A stretch of 64,000 nt of DNA from Ampelocalamus luodianensis (taxonomy: Eukaryota > Streptophyta > Magnoliopsida > Poales > Poaceae): NCBI GenBank assembly GCA_036346255.1, contig CM070617.1:21813080-21877079 (forward strand), written 5' to 3'. Positions 35,992 to 47,738 of the stretch are shown piece by piece. Made by a program: the position numbers and the translations under genes. How positions within the stretch are numbered: the stretch's first letter is position 1; the number at the start of each line of letters is the position of its first letter. Under the pieces are notes generated by a model. The model did not search any database. It was not told where the DNA came from and saw only the letters and a list, made by a program, of their open reading frames with translations.

Positions 35992-37501
35992 GGAACAAGT
36001 CTGGTTTACTCTCTCGAACTATCAGAAAAGTCTGGATAAAAATCTGAACTACAAAATCGGTTATTTAACCCCCTAAACTTGCGAAATCCGGTCAATTAAC
36101 ACCTCACAGCTGTTTGGAGCGGTGGTTTTGCTGATGTGGACTCTCATTTGTCCCGGTCAGCAAGTGGATCCCGCTGGACAGTGGCTTGACTCACGGCCAC
36201 AGTGCGTGGACCGAGCCCACATGCACTGAATCTCCCTTCCTTTATCCCATTCCCCATTCTATCTCCCCTCCCCAATCTCCATTTCTTCTCTGATGAATCT
36301 CCGGCTCTCGGCAGGGCGCCGCCGCCGCCGCCGCTCACCTCTACCCTGCGCCTTCCACGGCCCGACGACACGGTTGATGTGCGACCCTGCGACGGCAAGC
36401 TCGGCCTGCGTCGCGCGGATCGGGCTGACGGCGGCCTCGAGCGCCGCAACGTCACCTGGATATCCTCGAGGTGGGGCCCCGCGACTTCTCCATGCCCGCC
36501 CGCAGCGAGCGCCGCGCCGCCACGAGATTTGCCGCCGCCAGCGAGGTGGAGGGCCATAGCGAGCGAGATGGCGGCCGCGGGGAGAAGTGGCGGCGGGGCT
36601 GGGGCACAGGGTGGCCATGGCACGGCCTCTCCACTGAATCCGAAGAGCACCAGTTCGAGTCGAAGGCCAACGTCGGCGCCTCCAAGACCTACTTGCAGCA
36701 AGCTGGCGCCATCCGCAAGAATGGCTACCTCGTCATCAAGAACCGCCCCTGCAAGGTATCCAATCCAATCCTCCCGTCACCCACTCGCTTGATGCGCGCC
36801 GTTCTGTTAGATCTGTGTGTTAGTCTCGCCGTTTCGATTGCTACTGCGTGTAAATTGGGGGGAAAACCCGGCTGCGAGCTTATACGGTCTACGATTGAAC
36901 GTCGTGAAGCAGCGTTGAATAAATTTGTGTTTTTTGTGTGGTTATATGGTTCTTGATGCTTTAGTTGATTTTTGTTTCATGTTCTCATGCTAGTTGATTT
37001 CCATTTTATGCATGTGTATGGTGATGGAGTGGATTGCTGTTGTGGTCAGTTTGGGCCTCGCCCTCGTCGGCCCCGGCGCTATCCGGTCCTCGTCCGCGCC
37101 GCCGGCAAGCCCGAGCTTCCCTGTTGTCGGCGCCGTCGGGATCCGGTCGTCACCTACGACTCACCGCCGACAGCACTTGGCCCTGCACCTCGCCGCCGAC
37201 AGCACTTGGCGTATACTACATGTGTATGTGGCTTGTATACTGTATTGTACATGTGTATGTGGTTTGTATACTATATTGTACTTGAATGCTGACTTGGGTG
37301 ACAAACACCTGCTGACTTGGGTGGCAAACACCTGCTGACTTGGACAAAATCGGCCACATGTGCAAAACCACCCACCCAAACCGGCCCGAGGGGTTAAGTG
37401 ACCGGATTTCGCAAATTTAGGGGGTTAAATAACTGGTTTTATAGTTCAGGGGGTAAACCAGACTTTTCTGATAGTTCGAGGGAGTAAAGCGGACTTTTTC
37501 C
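35992..37501 (+). mobile_element. Pack-MULE carrying an eIF5A exon, perfect 9-bp TSD
   Basis: The terminal inverted repeats run at least 110 bp (35992-36104 against 37389-37501), with weaker pairing to about 170 bp. Ends are GGAACAAGTC and (rc) GGAAAAAGTC. The 9-bp repeat aaaatacaa flanks it exactly at 35983-35991 and 37502-37510, diagnostic of Mutator-like elements. The interior is GC-rich and includes a host eIF5A fragment in the same orientation as the surrounding gene. No transposase is present. Confidence 0.92.
36633..36755 (+). pseudogene. Captured eIF5A exon 1 fragment
   Basis: The frame reads ESEEHQFESKANVGASKTY, then QQAGAIRKNGYLVIKNRPCK, which is the N-terminus of translation factor eIF5A. 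It ends at an intact splice donor (gcaag|gtatcc), and what follows looks like native intron. Capture was therefore at DNA level, not from mRNA. The hypusine-site loop (TGKHGHAK) lies in the next exon and is missing, so the fragment cannot make a functional factor. Confidence 0.85.
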
Positions 37502-37599
37502 AAAATACAATGATACAAAAGTACTTTCAATGAAGAATCTACTAATATCATTTCCATGTGACAAATCGAAATACCTCTACGTATATTAGTGATCAAAGT

Positions 37600-37863
37600 T
37601 GTTAGAGAGTTTATTTCTCTCCCTATTTAGGTGATCCCCTTCCCTGTTTAGGTGATCCCCTTCCCTGTTTAGGTGATCCCCTTCCCTATTTAGGTGATTA
37701 CCTTCCCTGTTTAGGTGATCCCCTTCTATAATTATGCGCATGTGCCTGATCCCCTGGATCTCCTCCCTGATCTTGATTCTATAAATCAGGTAGAGGAAGA
37801 TCCTCGGGTCTATATATTGTACTCCTATCATTTACTTAAATGAGAACAATATTCGCGCTATCA
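37600..37863 (+). repeat. 5' LTR with five 21-bp minisatellite units
   Basis: Between about 37620 and 37730 the unit ttaggtgatccccttccctg repeats five times. The partner LTR has four, accounting for 21 of the 22 bp of length difference. Confidence 0.9.
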
Positions 37864-38191
37864 TGGTATCAGAGCAAGGCGCCGTACTCCTCGTCCATCG
37901 CGCGTCGCCAGTGTGGATCGGCAAGGGCGCTGCGATAGGTCTTCGGAATAGGCGAAAGGGCCGTGGCAACGCGGTATTGTGACAAAGCCGCCTTGCGCGG
38001 TGGCCATCATGTGATGGTTAACCACCGGCGATGGGGCAGCTCAGTGGAAGGCGAGTGCGAGAGCCACGAGGCGGTGAAGGAGCGGCGAGGGCGAGCGCGG
38101 ACGGCGGCTGTACACACCAGAGGCGCTGCGGCGCTAGCGCCGTGGAGGTGAGCGCGCGAAGCGCGGTGGCGAGGCGCGGCGTGGCGCGGGG

Positions 38192-39171
38192 ATGACGGGG
38201 CCGACGGGGCGGATTCACGAGGCCGTCGACACCTCCTTGTTCATCTATCGCTACGGGACCGACAAGGCATACTTACTGCTATATGTGGATGACATTGTCC
38301 TCACTGCCTCCAGCCAGGATCTCCTTCGTCGCATCATCACTGCCCTTCAGAAGGAATTCTCCATGAAGGATCTCGGTGTTCTCCATCACTTCCTAGGTGT
38401 GGTGTTCAACAGAGTTATGAGGGCCTCTTTCTTTCACAACGGCAATACACTCTGGATGTGCTTGAGCGGCCGCCATGACCAGCGCAAGCCGTGCGATGCC
38501 GGTGAACACTCACGCCAAGGTCTCTCCACGGTCGGTGCACTGTCGGCGACCTACTCGATCTGCGCGATGCGGTTGGTGCCTTGCGATACCTCGCGCCGCT
38601 CGGCCCGATATCTCTTATCTTTGTTCGGTTGGTGTGTCTTCACATGCATGACCTCGTGGCGTTCACTCTCTGCGATTAAACGCATCTGCGCTATCTCGCA
38701 AGGTACAATTGGTCATGGGCTTCTTCGCGACCGTCAACGACCTGCGATCCGCTCGTCTACAGATCTTGATTGGGCGGTTGTCGGACACGCAAGTCTACCG
38801 AGCTCTGTTGTGTTCCTTGGTGCCAACTTGGTTTCTGGTCCTCAGCGGCAACACACGGTGTCCCGCTCGATCACGAGGCCGAGCACGGCGATCGCCAATG
38901 GCGTGGCGAGGCCTCCTGGCCGGCGGTTGCTACAGAACTCCACAATCCCGACAAAGAGCACCTTGGTCTCATCGTGATAATGTCGGTCTTTGTCTACTTA
39001 TCAACCAACCCGGTTCAACATCGTGAACAAAGCATGTCGAGATCGACCTCCACTTCGTCATGGCGTGTTGCTATTGGAGATGTTCGCGTTCTCCATGTCC
39101 CAACGACATCCCGATTCGACATCTTCACCAAGGGCTTCCCATACATTTTTGTGAGTTTCGCTCCGGTCTAA
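38192..39171 (+). pseudogene. Copia RT-RNase H remnant
   Basis: The reading shows AYLLLYVDDIVLTASSQDLL and then KEFSMKDLGVLHHFLG, the Copia RT active-site YVDD block and the block after it. Downstream, RNase H motifs appear scattered over three frames (IKRI, GTIGHGLL, DIFTKG), separated by many small indels. Confidence 0.85.
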
Positions 39172-39201
39172 GCGTCATGTCCGTGGGCGTTCGATGCGGG
39201 G

Positions 39202-39443
39202 TGTTCTGAGTTTATTTCTCTCCCTATTTAGGTGATCCCCTTCCCTGTTTAGGTGATCCCCTTCCCTGTTTAGGTGATTACCTTCCCTGTTTAGGTGATC
39301 CCCTTCTATAATTATGCGCATGTGCCTGATCCCCTGGATCTCCTCCCTGATCTTGATTCTATAAATCAGGTAGAGGAAGATCCTCGGGTCTATATATTGT
39401 ACTCCTATCATTTACTTGAATGAGAACAATATTCGCGCTATCA
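39202..39443 (+). repeat. 3' LTR with four 21-bp minisatellite units
   Basis: This is the partner of 37600-37863, preceded by a short G-rich tract. Apart from the lost unit and a change at the 5' tip, only one or two substitutions are visible. Confidence 0.9.
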
Positions 39444-40409
39444 AAAGTTTTAAAATTTTGACTGCCACGTTCTAAAACTACATCTATTCGGAAACGGAGG
39501 GAGTATTATCTTGGTCCAGAAGAATTATCCTGTCAAATGCTGCAGAGTTAGTGGGATTGTCAAGTGCGCTAAACCCATACAAGCTTTTGTTACCTTTTGA
39601 TGAATTGTCAATGGCTGAATGGTGAAGTTACTTGATGAAAACAGAGCTGTTCTATTAGCATTCTGCACCATTGCTCCTTCATTTTATCAAGTAAAAATTC
39701 AATAGTATCATAAACTTATGAGACATGCATACACTGTTAAATTTGACTTGCATATTTCTATCCTCTTTCACTTTGTTCTGTACTTCATTATCTATATGAC
39801 TGTATAAAACCATCTTGACTGAACTGTGATAAAATGTCTTCAACTGTTGCAGCTCTGATTTCATTTTGTTTGCTGGGGGAAACGTTTGGGCGTTGGACTG
39901 GTGCCCAAGGTTGTACGACAAGCCTTGTTCTCCTGTAAACTGTGAGGTTGTGATCTGAACTTAGTAGTTCTCTTTTAGTGACTTCAGAAGAGTTTATGCA
40001 TCATCTTATTATTCAATAACTGCCTTGTTTTCCAATATATGGAGAAACTTTTTGTTGGATGCCACCCAAAGTTTGTGATTTAGAACAACGCCATCTGCTG
40101 TGAACATGACAAATGGGTCCCAAGCCCACATGTCAATGAGACATCGAGTCATTTTACTGAACCACATACTTTATGGTGGCATATCTAAAAACTATTGCAG
40201 ACATCTGTTGCAGTACTTTTCTTGAGTGCGTCTTTGCATGCGGGCTAATTGCATGATTGCACTTGTTTGTTCAATGTCTATAATAGTAGTACCTTATTCA
40301 TTTTCTGGTTTTTAATTGCAAGAGTTTGCCAGACTTTAAAAAAAATGAGTATGACCTACGAGTTATTTAGAGCTGATCATCCTAATTCGATGTCTTTTAT
40401 CCATTGTAG

Positions 40410-42392
40410 TATCTTGCTGTTGCCGCTCATCCTCCTGGTTCTTCTTACCATAAATTTGGTATGCCATTAATTGGGAGAGGTATCATTCAAGTTTGGTGTC
40501 TCGTAGCACCCTTTGAAGAGGTAAATCCTCATCAGCCAATGGTTGCATGCAGTAAGAATAATTGTAGAGGAAGGCCTAGGAAAACACCAGATGAGAATAA
40601 TTCTGTTGAAAGTTCATCCAATCCACCAAAATCAAGAGGGAGACCTAGAAAGAGAACCATCACAACTTCTGATGATCACTCGGAACCAAGTCTGAAAAGA
40701 CCAAGGGGCAGACCAAGAAAATATCCCAAAATAGTCTTATTGATCCTCTTGTCACTTCCACAGTTGTCCCAGGTGATCTTGCATTAGCTTGTGTCATGTC
40801 AACCGTGATGTCTGTGGAATCGACTCCAAGAAGAGGCAGAGGGCGACCTAGGAAAAAACCAATTGACAAGGTAAAAGGTTCATCTGGCATTGAATTAAAA
40901 GAAGATTTGTCTACAGCTCTAATATGTATGGAACCAAAGGAAAAAAAGGGGGAGGCCCAGAAAGTATCCAGCTCCAAGCAACAGCAAGCATGTTTCAGGC
41001 ACTGATATTGAATTAGGAAAAGATACAACTTGTCTGCCTGTTTCAGCTGGTTGCAGTTTGGACCCCACTGGTTCAACACAGTCTAATGCTAATTTAACTG
41101 TTGTTGCAGTTGATGCAGCATTGCCAGTTCCATCTTCATCTAGTGCAACTTGTGAGAAAAAGTTGAGAGATCGGAGGGTAGGAGGGTAGAGGACAACCTA
41201 AAAGGAACCAATTTCTGGTGCGCTTTGTTGCTCAGTGGTTTCTGGTGTTGAATCACAGAGCATGGGTTCCAGGGAAACCATTTCAAATGATCCAAATGTC
41301 TATGTTGAGAATTCTTTGCCATCTGGACAGCCTAACATAGGATCAGTGACAAGTGAGTTTTGTTCTGTTAGCTTGCTAAGCTGTGAGGGTAATGTACATA
41401 CAGGCGCTGTTTCAGATGATTCCGTGTTGCCTACGCATATTTCACCTAGATCAAGTGACAAGAGAGAGTGAAGTGGTAGGATGGGGCGAGGACGGCCTAG
41501 AAAGAAATCACTTTCTAGTGCAACCGGTGGTTTATTGGCTTCTGGTACTGAGTCCCCAAAGACAGCTTCTACACCGACCAGTTTAGACAATCCCACATCT
41601 TTGGCCAACAGTGATGGCGAAGTTATAGCAAGTAACCTTGGTTCAATTGATGCTTCACCACCAGCGCATGGATTATGCAATGCAAATTGCAAGGAACAAT
41701 CAAGTGCCAACAGGGGCAGAGTCAGACCTAGAAAGAAGCCTGTTTCAACAGAGTGCAGTTGTTCTACAGCATTTAGTTGTGAAGAACAAAAAACTCAGAC
41801 AACCCAATGTGGCCTCAGTTGAAAAGTGCAAGAAAGAATCATGTCCCAGAAAGGGTGGTGGGCAACCTACAAAGGAATCTGCTTCAAATGAAAGTATCTC
41901 ACTGGCTCTGAGTGGTGAAGTACAGAAGATGGAGAGATCTTCGACATCTACTGTGCCAAATAATCATTTGGCTTCATTTGAGAATTCCATGTTACTGGGA
42001 TCATCTATAAGTGAAGACATGAGAAATGAGGCTGGTTTGATTGGATCTAAGAGTGGAGTTACTTCTAATTGTGACATTGAGCATGCACGGGAAAATCAAG
42101 TTGTGCCTGTTCCTTTCGAAAACAGTTCCCAGGTTATTGATGAAGTAGAAGATACAGAACTGGCTCCATTCAAAGAATCAAGTAAAAACAGTAATATGAT
42201 TAGTTCTGCAGAAAATTCGAACGTTTCTCCAATCCCAAAAGACATTTCTCTACCAAGGGTTGTCTTGTGTTTAGCTCATAATGGCAAAGTTGATTGGGAC
42301 ATCAAATGGAAACCCCCTTTACTAAGTCAGTCAGAACAGAAATCATGTTTGGGTTTTCTTGCAATACTGTTGGGGAATGGCTCACTTGAAGT
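40410..42392 (+). pseudogene. AT-hook exon (exon 5) of the AT-hook/WD40 gene
   Basis: The exon opens YLAVAAHPPGSSYHKFGMPL after an acceptor at 40409. It encodes about nine AT-hook-type cores (RGRPRK and variants) near 40566, 40635, 40704, 40831, 40947, 41187, 41486, 41713 and 41851, the last ones degenerate. AT hooks bind the minor groove of AT-rich DNA. Frame 0 changes to frame 2 near 40730, back near 40945, shifts around 41187 and 41210, meets TGA at 41469-41471, and shifts again before 41822. The final part (DNGKVDWDIKWKP-type) is open to the donor at 42393. Confidence 0.85.
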
Positions 42393-42465
42393 GTGAGTAT
42401 ATCCTATGCTAGATCATCAATTTTATTTGTTATATCATCTACTTCTAATTCATTCCTGTGCACAG

Positions 42466-43373
42466 ATGGGAAGTTCCATCTCCAAGCATGATCCAGAAAA
42501 TATATTCCTCTTCTTCCATGGTGTGTACTGACCCTCGTTTTCTAAAGCTGCAACCTGTGTTTAGATGTGCTAGAGTGAAGTGCGGAAGCAGACAGAGGTA
42601 TTGCGACTTTTACCTGTGCGATTCATCAATTTTAATATTAGAACTAGGTGGCAGATTTTGATTTTCTGCTCAATTACTTGGCATGAACTTTCATTTTGAA
42701 GCCATTGCCTCTTTATAATGGTAAACAGCATTCCCTTGACAGTTGATTGGTCGCCTTCTCCTCATGATATGATATTGGCGGGATGTCATGATGGAACGGT
42801 ATCTTTTCATCTTGTGGCAAAATTATTTTCTTAACTCAAACCCTGTGACCTTGAAGTCTTTACCTGAGAACTGCACTGTTTGGTTTGAAGTTACAATTCT
42901 GAAAGTTTCATGGTTGGATTTTGTTGTTCCAGGTTGCTATATGGAAGTTCACTGCAAACTAGTCATCTCAAGGTATGTAAATAGTTTCTTAGTTAGCTTC
43001 CTTTTTCAAGGGTGTCTTATCATTTATGCTTTGCCGAACAACATGTCTGACTCTGGAACTGCTAACTTTAAAAAGCAAGCTATTGGAGTTCCTGAACTGC
43101 GTATTTCTTATTTTATTTTGTTTGAATAAAATTAATCGTCTATCCTGCTTAATGCACAGATTCAAAACCTTTTATGTGCGTCACTGCTGAATCTGTTCCT
43201 ATCAGAGCCCTCTCATGGGCACCATACGTAAGGTACTCAGTTGTATCATACTTCGGTTCCATTCCAAAAGGTAAACTCTGAGTTCTGACTCCACAATATC
43301 ATTTCAACAGTGAGGAAAGCACAAATACCTTTGTCACTGCTGGAGAGGATGGTTTAAAATTCTGGGATTTAAG
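42466..43373 (+). pseudogene. WD40 exons 6-10 of the AT-hook/WD40 gene
   Basis: Exons 42466-42597, 42729-42798, 42933-42972, 43160-43232 and 43311-43373 join in phase and give WEVPSPSMIQ, TVDWSPSPHDMILAGCHDGT, VAIWKF, PIRALSWAPY and TFVTAGEDGLKFWDLR. In-frame TAG at 42960-42962 in exon 8 replaces what is probably a Leu codon. Everything after this stop would be untranslated. Confidence 0.85.
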
Positions 43374-43479
43374 GTAGGCATAGACCCTACTAGGAACTTT
43401 GTTCTGACAAAACTATTCTCTGCCAACTATTTCTGATATTTTGTATATGGGGATGTTCTCAGAGGCTTATCTCAATCCA

Positions 43480-44575
43480 ATTTCTTTCTCTTTTTTGTTA
43501 ATATTTCACTGAGCACAAGTCCAGTGAATTGAGTTCTCTGTTCTTTACTCGCCTCCTCGATCGACATCGTGGAGAGATCCAGCGAGACCGGATCGGCGAG
43601 CCATCTGCTTGCTTCTCGGGGCGCAACGAAGAGAGCTTCTCCACGCTCTCTCCTCGCCGTAGGTGTCATCGCCGAACTGCACGGCTTACGCAGCGAGTGT
43701 TGAGGCGGAGCAAAGTCATCGGCGTCCTCACCGCTTGAAGGCGGGTTCTCCCACCCGTCGCGGTGCTGCGGTGTGGACTTGCGGCGCGATCGGCGCGCCG
43801 ATCGTGGCGGCGATGGCGTCCCAAGCCTCATGGCGATCCGCTTGTTGGAGAGCGAAGCGCATCTCGGGCGGGCTGCGGCGATGAGCATCCAGCGCCGTCG
43901 ATCTGGTTGTAGTCGGCGTCGCCGCATTGCATCGCATCCCACATGTGCGCACTGAGCCTCACCTTCATCACGCGCGCCCACGGCGTAGTTGGCCTTGGTG
44001 AGTAGGCCACCACCGCCGGGGCGGCGTCCTCGACAACACCGAACCCGTGGTAACCGGTGCGGTCCGGGAGAAACCACGCCGCTGTGAAGGCGCGCTCTCT
44101 ATCGACCCGTCGTCGCCGTTGTCGCGTGCGCGCCTCTTCCGAGAACGCCACCACCGCGCGCCTCCTCGGGGCGCGCCACCGCCGTCGCGCGCCTCCTCCG
44201 AGCGCCACCGCCATGCGCGCCTCCTCGGGAGCGCCACCAGCCACGCCGCGCTATGCGGGACCGCCGCCAAGCTCGTGGCGTGCGCGGCCATCTGCGCCGC
44301 CCGGCTCGCGTGGCTCCCTCGCCAGTGGTCGAGTGCATCGGCCTTCTCGTCGTGAAATGGAGCTACCGACTGCCGCCGCTGCGAGCCTCGACCTCATTGC
44401 GCCGCGCGCATCTGCGCCGCCGCCGCTTCCGCCTCTGCGCTCAGCTGCGCCGCCGCCGCTGCCGACCCGCGGCGCCGCTTCCGCCGCTGCCGCAATCTGC
44501 TGCCGCCGCTTCGCTCAATGCTGCTTGCCGCGACGAGCTCGGCCATCCGCCGACGCTGCCAAATGAGTTAACGGC
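43480..44575 (-). pseudogene. Antisense Copia gag fragment in intron 10
   Basis: On the minus strand, pieces in different frames read NYAV, ARVMKVRLSAHMWDA, PPEMRFALQQADRHEAWDAI, GEDADDFA and LDLSTMSIEE. This is the order of the DUF4219/UBN2 gag family of grass Copia elements. No LTR or TSD was found and pol is absent, so it is a fragment. Confidence 0.65.
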
Positions 44576-44676
44576 ACTTTCCAATCTGGGAACCATGCAT
44601 CTTTATTTGTTTTATGTTTCCTAATGATAAAATTGATAATGCCGCTGCTTCTAAAAGCTGTAGTATGTTGTGTACA

Positions 44677-44796
44677 TGTTGGAGAGTTCGTGTTAGATCT
44701 AAATAATGAGTTGTATTTGAGTTGGACTCTACTTTGAGACTATAAATAAAGGGTGTGAGATCCTACGGAATACACACAATATTCCGACAATCTACA
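44677..44796 (+). repeat. 5' LTR of the intron-10 Copia
   Basis: TGTTGGAGAG to TCTACA, with a TATA-like tataaataaag near 44741-44751. Confidence 0.95.
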
Positions 44797-45356
44797 TGGT
44801 ATCAGAGCCATCGTCCACCACCAAACCCTAACCCTAGCCCTCACGTACCTCAGCCGCCGCCGTCGTCGTACCTCAGCCACCGCCGCCGTCGTTCCCCCTC
44901 CCCCTTTGCACCGGACGAATCCGGACAACCGCCGCTCGGGCGCGCCATTCTGCTGCGCCTCGCGGCGCGTGGCCGCCGCGCCGCTCGAGTTGTGCGGACC
45001 GCCGTCGCCGCCGGGTAGCGTGGGCGCGCCCGCCGGTCGTCGCGCGCCGTCGTCGCTGGTCGCGCAGTCACCGCGTCGCCGCCGCTACTGAAGCCGCCAC
45101 CGCAAGCCGAGGACCCGCCGATTCGGGGGAAGAAGAGATCGGGAGAAGAAACTGAGGAAAGAGCAGCCTCTCGGGAGAAGAAACCGAGGAAAGGTTAATT
45201 GCTTCTTTTTATGCTACTGTTCTGCATGATTTGGACAATCGTAAAGACAGTCATCCAGGTTCGGCAGTTGATGCGTGAAGAATTGCCGTGATCGTGGGAG
45301 ATACGCGCGGAATATCTTTGCAGTAATTGATATTGTTCTGGTTGTTTGAGAAGATG

Positions 45357-46410
45357 AACCTTGAAGAAATTGAGGTTGCGAGGAAGGAGAAGGAAGAAGT
45401 TGCAATGAGGGCGGTAGAAGAGAGAAGAAAGGCATTGTTGAGACTACTTCCTCACTAGTAACTCAAGGAGACATGAGAAGCATGTTACAAGACCTCGTTG
45501 CGACAGGTATGATAGGTCCGATGGTTGGTGTATGGTCATCTGACTTAAAGCTGGAGCTAATGCCGAATGATATAAAATTGAAAGGAAGTAAAAATTACCT
45601 GAGTTGGTCTAGAAGGGCTCAGCTAATTTTGAGGACGAAAAGGGTGGAGCACTACCTGCGGGAGACTTGCGTTGAGCTGCAGACAAAGCGAGCATGGATT
45701 GGAGGATATGAAATACCACCAACTCTGTGGTGGTAGCTTGGTTGCTAACTTCGATGTCTCCATCCATCGCTCGAATGGTGGAGATGATACAGAGTGCACC
45801 GGCGATGTGGAAGACGTTGAGCAACATGTACTCCGGGGCAGGAAATGTGATGATGATAGTGGAGGTCCAAGGCAAGGTGGAGGCCCTGAAACAGGAGGAG
45901 AACACTGTCCAGGAGTATGCTAGTGAATGCGACAATCGTGAGCGATTTAGATCACTATGATCCACCGCGTTAACATGTCTTTGGTGATATTGAGGTTTGG
46001 TAGAGTGTGGTTGCAACGTGACAGGTTTACACTTTCTAAAAGGATGAACCAGTTTGAGAGTCAAAGGCTGCCATGTTTCACTTGGCAAACTTGCCTACTA
46101 TGGAGGAGGCTATTTCGGCAATGGTGCAGGAGGAGGTTCGACTACGAGTAATGGGGGATAACAACCCGGTTCGATCCGCATATGCCATACCAGATGATAG
46201 GGAGTGCTACAACTGTGGGATAAAAGGACATCTGAGCCGTGCTTGTCCTTCTCCACGGTATGGAGGTCGAGGTCGTGATGGTCGTGGAGGCCGAGTTGGA
46301 GATTATCGAGGCCGAGGTGGAGATCGTGGTGGTCGTGGAGATGGAGGTCGAGGAAGGGCGCGGCGGCCCCGAGCTAATATGGCCCGGCGGAGAGATCACG
46401 TCATTACTCG
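45357..46410 (+). pseudogene. Copia gag with zinc knuckle, frameshifted
   Basis: Pieces read KLKGSKNYLSWSRRAQLIL (gag N-terminal block), then, after frame changes, the CCHC zinc knuckle CYNCGIKGHLSRAC at about 46204-46248 with all four ligands intact. A Gly/Arg-rich tail follows. At least two frame changes interrupt it. Confidence 0.8.
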
Positions 46411-47738
46411 ATGAGCGATCAAACTATGCAATGGGAGAAGTGGCAGCAAGGAAAGGCATTGGAGGAGACTTCTCATGATTCCACCTCCTTTGGTCACTTT
46501 GCAAATTACGCCCACGTGGGCGAAGTTACTCAGGCACATTCCCTTGCATCCACATATAAGCACTCTCGTATTGATTGGATCATAGATTCAAGAGCATCCA
46601 AGCATGTCACGGGTTCTCTTAGTGCTTTTGCATCTTACACCCCATATACTCATTCTGAAACTGTCCAAACAGCTGATGGGACCTCTCAGCTTATTCAGGG
46701 TGTAGGATCTGTAGAGTGCACACCATCTATTGCTTTGTCATCCGTCTTGCATGTTCCCTCCTTTCCAGTCAACCTTCTTTCAGTTAGTTCTATCATTGAT
46801 CAATTCAAATGCACTGTAACATTTGATGAGGATTCGTGTTTGTTCCAGGAGAAGAGAACTGGGAAGAGGATTGGGACTGAGTAAGGCGTAATGGGCTATG
46901 GTACATTGATCAGGTTGATGTGGCATTGACTGTGGCTGTAGGAAGACTCGAGAGAGAAGTTTTGTTACATCATCGTCGCTTAGGACATTTATCATTTGAG
47001 AGTTTAAGTCAGTTATACCCTGATTTGTTCAAAAGGGTAGACAAGAGTAAACTTGTGTGTGATGCTTGTGAGTTTGGAAAGCATACACGGTCTACATATA
47101 GTAGTATTGGTCTTCGGAGTTATGAATCTTTTATATTAATACATTCGAATGTTTGGGGTCCGTGCTCAGTTACTTCTGTGAGTCGTTTTAAGTGGTTTGT
47201 CACATTTATTGATTGATATACTCGTATGACTTGGATTTATATGATGAAGCACAAGAACGAAGTCCTTCGGTGTTTTCAGGACTTCCATAGGCTGGTTGCT
47301 ACCCAGTTTGACGCAATGGTTCAGATTCTTCGATCAGATAATGGAACTGAGTATGTTAATAAGGAGTTTGCAACGTATCTCTCAGAAGAGGGGATACTTC
47401 ATCAGACTACTTGTCCAGGAACCCCACCTCAGAATAGAGTTGCTGAAAGGAAGAATCGACATTTGTTGGAGGTAGCACGTTCACTCATGTTTCAGATGAA
47501 TGTGCCAAAGGGATTGTGGAGCGAGGCAGTAATGACGGCAGTGTATCTCATCAATCGCATGCCATCTCGAATACTTGGGATGAGATCTCCAGCTGAACTT
47601 CTTTTGGGTCAACGGGAGTTCAAGGTGCCTCCCAAGGTGTTTGATTGTGTGTATTTTGTACGAGACCACCGACCATCGATTAGCAAGTTGGATCCACAGG
47701 CATTGAAATGTATCTTTATAGGCTATTCATCGAGTTAG
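46411..47738 (+). pseudogene. Copia protease-integrase region, broken
   Basis: The protease block reads WIIDSRASKHVTG, so the catalytic DSG has become DSR. The HHCC gag-pre-integrase motif (HHRRLGH..CDACEFGKH) is intact. The first integrase aspartate block reads HSNVWGP where HSDVWGP is usual, while RSDNGTEY and VAERKN keep the other two acidic residues. Stops occur at 46882-46884 and 47217-47219. Confidence 0.85.

Larger units (their letters stand above)
37600..39443 (+). mobile_element. Internally deleted Copia element, TSD AAAGT
   Basis: LTRs at 37600-37863 and 39202-39443 start TGTT and end CGCTATCA. The TSD aaagt flanks it at 37595-37599 and 39444-39448. The primer-binding site TGGTATCAGAGC follows at 37864. 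The 1.3-kb interior keeps only the tail of RT and RNase H, so gag, protease and integrase are gone. It lies in intron 3 inside the Stowaway MITE. Confidence 0.92.
35885..39503. mobile_element. Stowaway MITE split by a Pack-MULE and a Copia element
   Basis: The left piece begins TA|CCACCTCTGTTCTC and the right piece ends GGAAACGGAGGGAG|TA, Stowaway termini with the TA target. The pieces 35885-35991, 37511-37599 and 39449-39503 join into a Stowaway of about 250 bp once the two insertions and one TSD copy each are removed. The joined interior (gatcaaagttttaaaattttgac) reads as typical Stowaway sequence. It lies in intron 3. Confidence 0.75.

Noticed and set aside
36202..36956. Possible independent eIF5A gene
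   Set aside because: Only the first exon is present, without the hypusine region, and it is enclosed by MULE termini with a 9-bp TSD.
38192..38977. Functional reverse transcriptase gene
   Set aside because: Only the YVDD block and downstream pieces remain, the frame is repeatedly shifted, and the element lacks gag, protease and integrase.
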